Shown here: positions 14,450 to 22,849 of the stretch, in pieces
How the letters are laid out: every line of letters starts with the position of its first letter
Position numbering within the stretch: position 1 is the stretch's first letter
Assembly (NCBI GenBank): GCA_947627045.1
Contig: CANQUM010000015.1
Location: 1-43,401, forward strand
From: an uncultured Clostridia bacterium
Lineage (GTDB): Bacteria; Bacillota; Clostridia; Oscillospirales; Ruminococcaceae
Direction: 5' to 3'
Length of the DNA stretch: 43,401 nt
The notes under the pieces: generated by a model
The model's database searches: none
Told to the model about the DNA's origin: nothing
Seen by the model: only the letters and a program-made list of their open reading frames with translations
Translations under genes and position numbers: made by a program

Positions 14450-15646
14450 TACTTGTTTAAGAATATCGGTCAGTTTATAAAACATAGCAAAGTTATCTTT
14501 GCTGTGTTTGTTATATGTGAAATCACAAGCCTTATGCTTATGATTTTCTCATATGGCATTTATCAAAACTATTCTCAGCAGGTAAAGGAGATAGCGTCGA
14601 ACGAACCAATTGAAGAAGAAATGGAATGGTTAAGATTTAATTTTTCTTCCGACATTAATGAGGATAATCCTATAACTAATGAGACAGTATTTGCATTTAT
14701 GAATGAGCTCTCTGACACTATCGGTGATAAAATAGGCAATGTTTATTTTAAGAGCAAAGACTATGATATGTCGTTGTCCTACAATAAGGGGTGGGAAATG
14801 ACAAATATAGGTCATAATCTTAAGGTGAACGGTGATTGGTACAGCGGCAGATACTTAAACAGAAAAGATTATGATAATGCCGCAAAGGTATGCGTTGCGC
14901 CAATTGAGTGTTATAAGGAAGTCGATGATGAAGTAGGCTATGATGATGAAATGTCTCCAAAGGATTTTAAATATCAGGCTTATGATAAAGATGGAAAGAA
15001 GTACATAGATTTGCCTATTGGTACATTTGAGGTAGTAGGTTTCTATAAAAGTTTTTCCGGTTTGAATTACATTCCGTATTCTACGCTGCCTCTTGACGCT
15101 AAAATAATAAGCTTGCCCAGTCTTGAAATAAAACAGATTCTTTTTCAGGATGAATATAACGGAGTTGTCAACTTATATGAAAAATACTTTGGGGATCATA
15201 TTACATCAGAAGACGAGTCAGATATGCCGGTATATGACGAGGAGGTTCTCAAAACATTTAAAACTAAAATGACGATCAGCATAATAATTGCGATAATATC
15301 TTCTATCAATATAGCAGCATTATTTAAGTTTGTAATTGAATTAAGACGCAGACAGATGTCGATATTCAGAATAAATGGCTGTACAAAAAACAAATTGCGA
15401 AGAATGATGATATTTGAAATGATGTTTTACAGTATTGTTAATGCGGCGATATGCGTAACTGTTTTCCATTTGTTTATTTTACCTAAGTTAGCAAAGATTT
15501 TCCCGTATATTTCACTTGCATACACGCCAAAAGGATATGCTCTGCTTATTGCCATATATTTAGCAATAACATATATAATTCAAAATATTATGATAATACT
15601 CAGTGTATCACATTCGCCGGTTAAAATGTTAAAGGTCAGGAGGTAA
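14444..15646 (+). CDS. FtsX/MacB-type permease A1
   Basis: The 400-residue protein has one N-terminal membrane span (about 17-40, containing FSYGIYQNY) and an extracytoplasmic domain of about 235 residues. Three C-terminal spans follow (about 278-300, 328-350, 372-394). The ectodomain has the MacB-like strand YSGRYLNRKDYDNAAKVCVA. The span-2 to span-3 loop has MSIFRINGCTKNKLRRM, the FtsX hallmark of a x-F-R-x-x-G-x-T-x-x-x-L-R-R helix. Such proteins do not usually form a classic import channel. They couple cytoplasmic ATP hydrolysis to movement of an outer domain. A1 is closely related to A6 and pairs with B1, four bases downstream. It begins the array under its own promoter. Its ligand is unknown. 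Confidence 0.85.
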   Translation: MRYLFKNIGQFIKHSKVIFAVFVICEITSLMLMIFSYGIYQNYSQQVKEIASNEPIEEEMEWLRFNFSSDINEDNPITNETVFAFMNELSDTIGDKIGNVYFKSKDYDMSLSYNKGWEMTNIGHNLKVNGDWYSGRYLNRKDYDNAAKVCVAPIECYKEVDDEVGYDDEMSPKDFKYQAYDKDGKKYIDLPIGTFEVVGFYKSFSGLNYIPYSTLPLDAKIISLPSLEIKQILFQDEYNGVVNLYEKYFGDHITSEDESDMPVYDEEVLKTFKTKMTISIIIAIISSINIAALFKFVIELRRRQMSIFRINGCTKNKLRRMMIFEMMFYSIVNAAICVTVFHLFILPKLAKIFPYISLAYTPKGYALLIAIYLAITYIIQNIMIILSVSHSPVKMLKVRR

Positions 15647-15650
15647 AGAG

Positions 15651-16895
15651 ATGAAAATTACAGCACCAAAATACGGCTTTAAAGAGTTTAAAAGAAATAT
15701 ACTTTTTAATCTTTTTATAATTGCACAGCTTACAGCTGTATTTATTCTGATGATTTATAGTATATCTTCTGTATCTTATGTTTATAAGTTTTATGATCCA
15801 ATAAAAGATTATATTAAAGGAAACGGAATTTGTACGGAGTTAACCAATTATAATGTTGAAAAACAGGTAAAGGCTCTTGATTATGTAGACAGTGTTTATT
15901 CTTTTAATGTTTGTGGCGGTGATGTTAATGATAATAATGCATATTATAATGAAAACTATACAAATGTAAATGTAAATTGCTATGATAATAAATTTATAAA
16001 TGATTATAAGCCGTTTCTTGAAAGGGGAGAGTGGCTGGATAAATATGAAACACAAACTGACGGTTATATAAATACAGTAGTGTCGTATAATCCTACATAT
16101 GATATAGGTGATACTTGTACATTAGTTTTCGACCCAGATAATCCGGAAAATAAATTAGAGTTGAAATTCAGAATAGTTGGAATGTTATGCGACGGTGCAA
16201 AAGTATTAACTCCTTATGAACTTACCAGTAAAGTTACTGACGTACAGTCTCTTTACAGAAATTATTATATGGAGGATCATTATAATCAGTATAATCATAC
16301 ATATGATCTGCTTTTTATAACAAAGGATGCAACTGATATTGTAGGCGGCTATCCTGGAATGTCATTTGTGAAATTCAAAGACGGTTACAGTCAAGACGAG
16401 TTAGAGAAAATTTATGCTGATTTGGGTGATAAGTTTGAAGACGATGTTGATTTAGTCTGGAACTTAAAAACCGAACGTATTAGAGAAAAAAGCTATAAAA
16501 CAATTAACGAGCAAAAAATGATGATGATGCCACTTATAGTTGGAATAGTTATACTTATCATAGTAAGTGTTTTCAGTATGAGTGCGATAAGCTCAAACAA
16601 ACAGCTTAAAAACTACGGTATATATACAGTATCGGGAGCGACGCGAAAAAGGTGTATTTTCATACAGATGTGGAATGTGTTTTACAGCTGTGTACTGTCG
16701 GTAGTGCTGGCGTATGTGGTATTCAAACTTATGACTGTGGGCGGTATTATAAGCTCGTCAATTGTCAGCATAGGCAAAAACGAACTATTGGCTTGCGGAG
16801 CAATAATAGTCATAGCGATAATAGCGTCAGCGGTAATGCCTGCTATAATCATAGGCAGGGCACAGGCAAAAGAGATGCTTAAAGAGGAAGAATAA
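15651..16895 (+). CDS. FtsX/MacB-type permease B1
   Basis: The 414-residue protein of the B class starts MKITAPKYGFKEFKRNILFN. It has a first span (about 18-42), an extracytoplasmic domain of about 245 residues, and three C-terminal spans starting near residues 290, 335 and 375. The loop KNYGIYTVSGATRKRCIFI is the FtsX-like motif. The ectodomain contains GEWLDKYE and LKFRIVGMLCDGAK, matching the MacB periplasmic core pattern. It would form a heterodimer with A1. The AGGAGGTAAAGAG binding site overlaps the A1 3' end. Its last about 390 bases are nearly identical to B6, while the ectodomain-coding region differs clearly. No ATPase domain is present; the only ATPase is at 27555. Confidence 0.85.
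   Translation: MKITAPKYGFKEFKRNILFNLFIIAQLTAVFILMIYSISSVSYVYKFYDPIKDYIKGNGICTELTNYNVEKQVKALDYVDSVYSFNVCGGDVNDNNAYYNENYTNVNVNCYDNKFINDYKPFLERGEWLDKYETQTDGYINTVVSYNPTYDIGDTCTLVFDPDNPENKLELKFRIVGMLCDGAKVLTPYELTSKVTDVQSLYRNYYMEDHYNQYNHTYDLLFITKDATDIVGGYPGMSFVKFKDGYSQDELEKIYADLGDKFEDDVDLVWNLKTERIREKSYKTINEQKMMMMPLIVGIVILIIVSVFSMSAISSNKQLKNYGIYTVSGATRKRCIFIQMWNVFYSCVLSVVLAYVVFKLMTVGGIISSSIVSIGKNELLACGAIIVIAIIASAVMPAIIIGRAQAKEMLKEEE
16503..16895 (+). repeat. 3' direct repeat shared by B1 and B6, copy 1
   Basis: By eye this segment differs from 27128-27520 at about a dozen positions, mostly silent. It codes for the C-terminal spans of the B permease. The upstream ectodomain-coding halves are much less alike. 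Confidence 0.85.
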
Positions 16896-16933
16896 GAAAC
16901 AAAAAAATTATTAAAATATTGAGGAAGCAGATT

Positions 16934-18097
16934 ATGAACATATTTAGACTTATATTTCACGATTTTAAATCGTACAGAATTGTTTCAATACTTATAGTGC
17001 TTAACATAATTATTTCTGCGTTTGTAATTTGTTTTTCTTATGGTATTTATCAGAATTACAATGTTCAGATAGACGAGGGTGAAAGCTCACAGCGGCAGTT
17101 AAGTATTATACATACTTCAAGCGACGGTATAGCTAAAACTTCTGTTACTACAAAGATGGTTATTGACACAGTAAAAAGTCTTTCTGACAAAACGCTCAAT
17201 AATATTGATTATTTTTATTGTTCAGCAGTTATTCCCACATCTGCAATGGAAATGAATTGTTTTGAATTTAGCTTTTCATATGATAACGGAAAATTTCATA
17301 ATGAAATTTTTACAGATGAGCAATATAATTCATATGATAAAATTATTGCGATAACCCCTGTTTTAAGAACTAAAGATGCAGTGGACCATGGTATAACGGT
17401 AATAGATATAGGTGATTGGAATGCTGTGTGTATAGGAGATACAGATACTATTGATGTAAACGGTGAGAAATTTAAAATAGTAAATGAGAATCTTTCTGAA
17501 TTAGACGGACTTATGATAGCACCTATAACTTCATTTTATAATGATACACCGTTACGTGGAAGAAACCAAAGTGTTGAAATTAATTTTAAAACTGATATTT
17601 CACGTTCGCAGTATGATGATATTGTAAATGCAGTTGCAATGAATATGGGGGATAACGCAGAAGTCCCTGAGATGGATATTTCACCTGTTACAGAGCTGTT
17701 TTATTATCGTACTATAATGTTGATCTCAGTGCTTATTTCCATTCTTGCATCACTGAATTTTGCTGTGCTATACAGATTTATTCTTGAAAAGCGTATAAAA
17801 ACGCTGACTGTTTTCAGAATCTGCGGATGTACAAGGCTGAGAATGATTTTAACATATCTTTTGGAATGTGTTATAATAGGCTTACCGATATTTGCTCTTA
17901 CGCAGCTTGTATTTGATAAGTTTGCTTTGCCATTGCTTTCAAACATATTTGAATATATAGGTTATGCATATAGTCCGCTGCTGTATCTTGCAATTTTTGG
18001 TATCTATGCAATATCGAGCTTTATAATTTTGCTTATTATGATAAGTGTTTATATTTCAAGACGTTCAATTATTGAATTAAGGTCAGGTGATAAGTAA
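16934..18097 (+). CDS. FtsX/MacB-type permease A2
   Basis: ATG 16934 is chosen because GAGGA lies just upstream. A TTG at 16919 would precede that site. The 387-residue product begins MNIFRLIFHDFKSYRIVSIL, has a span with FVICFSYGIYQNYNVQ (about 18-42), an ectodomain of about 215 residues, and three C-terminal spans. The FtsX motif is LTVFRICGCTRLRMILTYL near residue 298. The C-terminal third is highly similar to A3, while the ectodomains differ at many positions (TDAVDHGITV region). The stop overlaps the B2 start by one base. It belongs to the second A-B pair of the array. Confidence 0.85.
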   Translation: MNIFRLIFHDFKSYRIVSILIVLNIIISAFVICFSYGIYQNYNVQIDEGESSQRQLSIIHTSSDGIAKTSVTTKMVIDTVKSLSDKTLNNIDYFYCSAVIPTSAMEMNCFEFSFSYDNGKFHNEIFTDEQYNSYDKIIAITPVLRTKDAVDHGITVIDIGDWNAVCIGDTDTIDVNGEKFKIVNENLSELDGLMIAPITSFYNDTPLRGRNQSVEINFKTDISRSQYDDIVNAVAMNMGDNAEVPEMDISPVTELFYYRTIMLISVLISILASLNFAVLYRFILEKRIKTLTVFRICGCTRLRMILTYLLECVIIGLPIFALTQLVFDKFALPLLSNIFEYIGYAYSPLLYLAIFGIYAISSFIILLIMISVYISRRSIIELRSGDK

Positions 18098-19332
18098 TGA
18101 TTTTAAAATCAGCGTTAAGACAACTTAAAAGAAACAAATTTATGAACACACTAATTGTAATTCAGCTTACTGCGGTTATGACGATACTATGCGTACTTGT
18201 AAGTATGGTTGAATCAAGAATGGTTTATTATAAACCGTTTGCAGAAGAGATAAATTCACAAGGTTATTTATGTGAATTTGATGAGGGTGAAATTATGGGT
18301 GAAAAGCAATTACTAAAAAAACTAAAAGGTACAAAATGTGAATTTACATATATGAATCAATATCCTATAAACATTAACAGCGATGATGTAACTATGGAAA
18401 ATGAAAATAAATATGTTCCATATGCAGATATTCTTTCAGAAAAATGGATAGATGTTTACACTCCGCGAATGCAAAGCGGAAGTTGGCTGAATAAACTGCC
18501 GGACGACGGATATATTCACGTTGTTGTAACTCAGGACAACAAGCTGGGGCTTAAAACAGGGGATATAATTACTCTTCACGGCTATGACTATGATTCTGAA
18601 AAAGATATTGAAGAAAAAGCAAAGGTCATCGGAGTTATGGAAAATAAGCAGTATTTCGTTGGGTTTTCTTCATTCTCTCAGACAGATATTGCTAACCGTG
18701 AGAACTTTTTTGATATGTACTACACCTATAATTCCAAAGTTGAAACACGTTGGGGACTATGCGTTCCTAAATCTGAAATAGAGAAAAGCCGGCTCTATGA
18801 CGGCAATTTTGTAGTAGATGGAATGGGATTTATACTATGCAACGGTATGAATGAAAAAGAGTTGAAAGAGGTAAAAAATTTTCTTGTGGGTAATGATTCT
18901 TCTTATATAATGCCTCTTGAGGAAATAAGAGAAAATAGCTATGCTTATATATACGAACAGCTCTATATACTTCTGCCTATAGCGTTGTGTATTTTCCTTT
19001 TAACGCTTATAACAACAGTTTCAGTAATAAGCATTTCTATCAACAAAGAGCTTAAAACCTATGCTACATTCTACATATGCGGTGCAAAATGGCGGGACTG
19101 TGCGTTTATATCCTTCCTGTATTCGCTGATAGTGTGTGTAATTTCAGGCGTGTTAAGTCTTGCGGCTATATTTATCATTATGCAAAACTCACTTACGGTA
19201 ATCAAGCTGGGCGTTTTTGAAGTTGCAGTAATGTTAGTTGCAGTAATTATTTATCTGATTTTATCGGCAGTTATGCCGCTTATTATAATTGGTAAAACAC
19301 AGCCTAAAGAGATACTTAATAAGGAAGAATAA
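18097..19332 (+). CDS. FtsX/MacB-type permease B2
   Basis: The 411-residue protein starts MILKSALRQLKRNKFMNTLI. It has an N-terminal span (about 17-40), an extracytoplasmic domain with MQSGSWLNKLPDDGYIHVVV and LKTGDIITLHGYDYD, and three C-terminal spans beginning near residues 290, 335 and 378. KTYATFYICGAKWRDCAFI is the FtsX loop. The QPKEILNKEE end resembles the other B proteins. It starts one base inside the A2 stop, so A2 and B2 are translationally coupled and likely form a heterodimer. It is more distant from B1 and B6 than they are from each other, and closer to B5 in the loop. The substrate is unknown. Confidence 0.85.
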   Translation: MILKSALRQLKRNKFMNTLIVIQLTAVMTILCVLVSMVESRMVYYKPFAEEINSQGYLCEFDEGEIMGEKQLLKKLKGTKCEFTYMNQYPININSDDVTMENENKYVPYADILSEKWIDVYTPRMQSGSWLNKLPDDGYIHVVVTQDNKLGLKTGDIITLHGYDYDSEKDIEEKAKVIGVMENKQYFVGFSSFSQTDIANRENFFDMYYTYNSKVETRWGLCVPKSEIEKSRLYDGNFVVDGMGFILCNGMNEKELKEVKNFLVGNDSSYIMPLEEIRENSYAYIYEQLYILLPIALCIFLLTLITTVSVISISINKELKTYATFYICGAKWRDCAFISFLYSLIVCVISGVLSLAAIFIIMQNSLTVIKLGVFEVAVMLVAVIIYLILSAVMPLIIIGKTQPKEILNKEE

Positions 19333-19370
19333 GAAACATAAAAAACTTTAAAATAGAGAGGGTGCTGATT

Positions 19371-20504
19371 ATGAATATATTTAAACTTATATTTCACGAT
19401 TTTAAATCGTACAGAATGATTTCAATACTTATAATACTTAATATAATAATTTCTGCATTTGTAATCTGCTTCTCTTATGGTATTTATCAGAATTACAATA
19501 CTGTAATCGTCGAGGGTGAAAGTGCAGAGCATGAATTGGAAATATTACCGACAAAAGAGAGCGATGATTATAAAAGTTCTATAACAACTAAAATGGTTAT
19601 TGATACTGTAAAAAGTCTGTCAGACGAAACGCTCGGCAATATTGAATATTTTTCATGTGAAACTTATCTTCCTACCTCTGCAATAGAAAAGAATTTATTT
19701 AATTTTAGGTTTTCCTATAATAACGGTAAATTCCATGACGATTTGTTTACAGATGAAGAATATAACTCCTATGATAAGATTGTATCTATAAGTTCTTCAT
19801 TCAGAAAAAAGAATACTAAATTGATTTCCGGAATTGGCAATGATACTTATATATCAAAATACATAGGCGATGCAAAAAGTATAGATATAAACGGAGAAGA
19901 ATTTAAAATTATTGACACATATTGCAGTATGATGGCTTCTCCTATAACTGCATTCAATAATGATACGCCGCTTGTAGAGGGGTTGTCAATTAGTTTCAAA
20001 ACTGATATTTCACGTTCGCAGTATGATGAAATAAAAAATTCTGTCGCAATGAATATGGGAAATAACGCGGAAGTTCCGGAGCTGGATATTACACCTGCAA
20101 GCGAGCTGTTTTATTACCGCACCATACTTATGATTTCAGTGCTTATTTCGATTCTTGCCGCATTGAATTTTGCTGTGCTATATAGGTTTGTTCTTGAAAA
20201 GCGTATTAAAATGCTGACCATCTTCCGTATCTGTGGCTGTACAAAGCTGAGAATGATTTTTACATATCTCTTGGAATGTGTTATAATAGGTTTACCGATA
20301 TTTGCACTTACGCTGATTGCTTTTGACAAGTTTGTTTTGCCATTGCTTTCAAATATTTTTGAATATATAGGTTATGCGTATAGTCCGATTTTGTATCTTG
20401 CGATTTTCGGTATCTATTCAGTATCGAGCTTTGTAATTCTGCTTATTATGATAAGCGTGTATATTTCAAGGCGTTCGATTACAGAGTTGAAAGCGAGAAG
20501 ATAA
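19371..20504 (+). CDS. FtsX/MacB-type permease A3 (no B partner)
   Basis: ATG 19371 follows GAGAGGGTG. The 377-residue product is a close paralogue of A2, sharing MNIFKLIFHDFKSYRMISIL and the C-terminal FtsX motif LTIFRICGCTKLRMIFTYL. It is shorter, mainly because the ectodomain region around residues 135-180 has a deletion (INGEEFKIIDTYCSMMASP). No B gene follows. Instead an A1-type fragment lies at 20512-20559 and then A4 begins. A3 would have to pair with a B protein from elsewhere in the array, form homodimers, or be inactive. Its frame is intact. Confidence 0.83.
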   Translation: MNIFKLIFHDFKSYRMISILIILNIIISAFVICFSYGIYQNYNTVIVEGESAEHELEILPTKESDDYKSSITTKMVIDTVKSLSDETLGNIEYFSCETYLPTSAIEKNLFNFRFSYNNGKFHDDLFTDEEYNSYDKIVSISSSFRKKNTKLISGIGNDTYISKYIGDAKSIDINGEEFKIIDTYCSMMASPITAFNNDTPLVEGLSISFKTDISRSQYDEIKNSVAMNMGNNAEVPELDITPASELFYYRTILMISVLISILAALNFAVLYRFVLEKRIKMLTIFRICGCTKLRMIFTYLLECVIIGLPIFALTLIAFDKFVLPLLSNIFEYIGYAYSPILYLAIFGIYSVSSFVILLIMISVYISRRSITELKARR

Positions 20505-20511
20505 TATTTCT

Positions 20512-20559
20512 CATTATTCTCATCAGGTTAAAGATATTGCATCAAATGAGCAATTTTAA
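20512..20559 (+). pseudogene. Fossil of an A1/A6-type permease
   Basis: In the A3-A4 gap one frame reads HYSHQVKDIASNEQF then TAA. This aligns with QNYSQQVKDIASNKP in A6 (DNA 25187-25230) and with the matching part of A1. The DNA CAGGTTAAAGATATTGCATC is identical to A6. No start codon or other permease sequence surrounds it, so it is a leftover from a deleted or recombined A gene. Confidence 0.8.
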
Positions 20560-20573
20560 CTGTTCAGACTATA

Positions 20574-20982
20574 TTTTTGGAGGTTGCCGATATGATTAAA
20601 TATGTATTTAAAAATATTAAAAGTTTAATAACTAAAGAAACCACTATTTTTGTAATAATTATTATATGCCAGGTTAGTAGTATTTTGCTTTCTTTGTTTT
20701 CATACGGCGTTTTTCAAAACTATAAGGCTGAGACAAATCAGATAAATTTGAATAATGAGATTATAACAAATGAAGATGATCAGCCTGAATTTGAATACGA
20801 TCTTGGAATAAACAAAAAGCATCCTGTTGATTATAAAACAATACAAGATTTATGCGATGAGGTCGGCAACCTGCTAAAAGATAAGGTGGCATGTTTATAT
20901 ATAGAATGTGATAATGATGTAATAATGACACTTGATTATATAAACGGTGTATATAAACCGGCTGAGGAATATTATAAAAACA
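20574..20982 (+). repeat. 5' direct repeat shared by A4 and A5, copy 1
   Basis: This segment, from TTTTTGGAGGTTGCCGATATG to about codon 130, is nearly identical to 22441-22849. The constant offset is 1867 bases. Identity falls abruptly afterwards in the ectodomain-coding part and returns near 21289. Confidence 0.85.
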
Positions 20983-21791
20983 CAGTATCGTACGGAGAAT
21001 GGATAGAAGGAGAATGGTTTACTGATGAGCAAATAGCAAATAATGAAAAGGTTTGTGTTATATCAGAAAATATGAAGGAGGATTCAACTTTAAGAACTGA
21101 GGATTTTAATTATAAGATAATACCGCTTGCCAAAAAAATCGGTGATGATTATTATATAACTATAAGAGGTGATAAATACCGAGTAATTGGAGTTATAAAA
21201 TTCCCTGAAATCGTAATGGTACCGTGGGGAGTTTTACCTGATGATTATCCCGTTGAAACCTCGCCTTCTTTTTTATTTAACAGGCAGTTGACCCAAAGGG
21301 AATATGACAGCCTGATAGCGATATATGAAAAATATTTTCCAGACAGAATGGGAGCTCCTGCCCCTGAACTGGAAATATACGACCCCGAGCAGGTTTATTA
21401 CTATAAAACGAATATGGCAATATCGTTGTTTATAGCAATAATATCGGCAATAAACTTTGCACTTTTGTTTAATTACATATTTGATAAGAGAAAATTCACA
21501 CTGGCTGTGCTTAGGCTTAACGGATGTACTGCTAATAAGGCAAGAAGAATGTATCTGAGTGAGATAATGATAATTATGATACCGTTATTGATTATATGCA
21601 CACTGGTGTTTAATAGATATATACTTCCGTGGATTGATGGGCTGTTTCCGTACATAAATCAGGTATACAGTCTAAAGATTTACGGAATAATGGCAGGAAT
21701 GTATGTAGCAGTATCATATATCATAATGAATATTATGATAATATTACATTTAAGAAAGACGCCTGTTCTGATTCTCAGGAACAGCAATTAA
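20592..21791 (+). CDS. FtsX/MacB-type permease A4 (B partner lost)
   Basis: ATG 20592 is preceded by TTTGGAGG at 20575-20582. The 399-residue protein starts MIKYVFKNIKSLITKETTIF. It has a first span with SILLSLFSYGVFQNY (about 20-45), an ectodomain containing GEWIEGEWFTDEQIANNEKV, and three C-terminal spans. The FtsX motif is LAVLRLNGCTANKARRMYL near residue 306. It is almost the same as A5 in the first about 130 and last about 165 residues, but differs in the patch between (SYGEWIEGEW to PSFLFNRQL). Right after its stop is a collapsed B gene start (21805-21837). A4 therefore probably once had its own B partner. The frame is intact. Confidence 0.85.
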   Translation: MIKYVFKNIKSLITKETTIFVIIIICQVSSILLSLFSYGVFQNYKAETNQINLNNEIITNEDDQPEFEYDLGINKKHPVDYKTIQDLCDEVGNLLKDKVACLYIECDNDVIMTLDYINGVYKPAEEYYKNTVSYGEWIEGEWFTDEQIANNEKVCVISENMKEDSTLRTEDFNYKIIPLAKKIGDDYYITIRGDKYRVIGVIKFPEIVMVPWGVLPDDYPVETSPSFLFNRQLTQREYDSLIAIYEKYFPDRMGAPAPELEIYDPEQVYYYKTNMAISLFIAIISAINFALLFNYIFDKRKFTLAVLRLNGCTANKARRMYLSEIMIIMIPLLIICTLVFNRYILPWIDGLFPYINQVYSLKIYGIMAGMYVAVSYIIMNIMIILHLRKTPVLILRNSN

Positions 21792-21804
21792 AGGAGAATT
21801 TATA

Positions 21805-21837
21805 ATAAGAAAGTATGTACTTAATGAGGAAAAGTAA
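21805..21837 (+). pseudogene. Collapsed B-type permease gene (start remnant)
   Basis: After AAAGGAG (21790-21796) and the same eight-base spacing as B5, an ATA stands where B5 has ATG. The frame reads RKYVLNEEK then TAA. RKYVLNE aligns with RRYALKE at the start of B5, while LNEEK plus stop also resembles the LNKEE end of B2. Either the N-terminus was cut short, or start and end were joined by deletion of the whole middle. The ATA start suggests it is not translated. Confidence 0.75.
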
Positions 21838-21875
21838 CAAATAAAATTACAATTTATTATAATAACTACATAATA

Positions 21876-21904
21876 TTGACAGCTATTTATTTGTATGATA
21901 TAGT
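21876..21904 (+). promoter_or_regulatory. Promoter of the small exported protein
   Basis: TTGACA (21876-21881) and TATAGT (21899-21904) lie 17 bases apart and about 50 bases before the start. This gives the embedded gene its own transcription start inside the array. Confidence 0.75.
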
Positions 21905-21956
21905 AATTATGCTGGCATATTTTGGTGGTTAAAGTAAAGGAAGGGGGTTGCTTGAA

Positions 21957-22388
21957 TTGAGAACAAAAAAACTTATATCTATTTTGTTAGCGGTATTATT
22001 ACTTGCATCGACTTGCGTGGTAACAGTTATGGGTTATGACAAGCCATTTAAGAAGGGCTATAGTTATAGCGCAAAGGACAGTAAAGGTTATGTAAAAATG
22101 GAATATCTGCATAATACCGCTGTCAATGTTGTAAACACATATGCAAATAATTTGACTAATACTCAAATTAAAGCAATTTTATCTGCTCAGACTAAAGGAA
22201 AAACACATGATAAATTAAAATGTGAAACAATTGATACAAGAATAATTAACTCTGGAGCTAAATCTGGTGTAGGTACTTCAGACTGGCGCAGTAAGAGTAC
22301 AAATGTTTACTATAGTCATTCAGTCGAAATTTTTGGAAGCATTGGAACTAGCTATATAGTTTCTTCGATTGAAAGAAAAGTTGGTTAA
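21957..22388 (+). CDS. Small exported protein embedded in the permease array, family unknown
   Basis: The likely start is TTG 21957 after AAAGGAAGGGGG (21936-21947). TTG 21948 is in frame but touches the binding site. The 143-residue product has a signal peptide with LISILLAVLLLASTCVVTVMG (about residues 6-26). The mature part of about 117 residues is polar and basic, with KGYVKMEYLHNTAVNVV near residue 45. It has one Cys (KLKCETID) and a beta-rich end with STNVYYSHSVEIFGSIG and a final ERKVG. I recognise no family. Its own consensus promoter and its position between two permease genes make it a candidate substrate, ligand or regulator of the transporter. A bacteriocin-like role is possible but there is no leader cleavage motif or modification gene. 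Confidence 0.65.
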   Translation: MRTKKLISILLAVLLLASTCVVTVMGYDKPFKKGYSYSAKDSKGYVKMEYLHNTAVNVVNTYANNLTNTQIKAILSAQTKGKTHDKLKCETIDTRIINSGAKSGVGTSDWRSKSTNVYYSHSVEIFGSIGTSYIVSSIERKVG

Positions 22389-22440
22389 GATTTCTGTAAA
22401 TTATTAACTATTTAGCTATATTCAGCTAAATAAATTTATC

Positions 22441-22849
22441 TTTTTGGAGGTTGCCGATATGTTGAAATATGTATTTAAAAATATTAAAAGTTTAATAACT
22501 AAAGAAACCACTATTTTTGTAATAATTATTATATGCCAGGTTAGTAGTATTTTGCTTTCTTTATTTTCATACGGCGTTTTTCAAAACTATAAGGCTGAGA
22601 CAAATCAGATAAATTTGAATAATGATATTATAACAAATGAAGATGATCAGCCAGAATTTGAATACGATCTTGGAATAAACAAAAAGCATCCTGTTGATTA
22701 TAAAACAATACATGATTTATGCGAAGAAGTCGGCAACCTGCTTAAAGATAAGGTGGCATGTTTATATATAGAATGTGATAATGATGTAATAATTACACTT
22801 GATTATATAAACGGTGTATATAAGCCGGCTGAAGATTATTATAAAAACA
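22441..22849 (+). repeat. 5' direct repeat shared by A4 and A5, copy 2
   Basis: Second copy of the segment at 20574-20982, again starting with TTTTTGGAGGTTGCCGATATG. It carries the A5 ribosome binding site and its first about 130 codons. Confidence 0.85.

Noticed and set aside
16652-16882. Extra reading frames inside the 3' ends of B1 and B6 (also 27277-27507)
   Set aside because: They are out-of-frame copies present in both repeats because the DNA is the same; they have no binding site.
21957-22388. Lactococcin 972-type bacteriocin
   Set aside because: A weak resemblance in the Tyr/Ser/His-rich C-terminus and the presence of an FtsX permease suggested it, but the length and conserved motifs do not match well enough.
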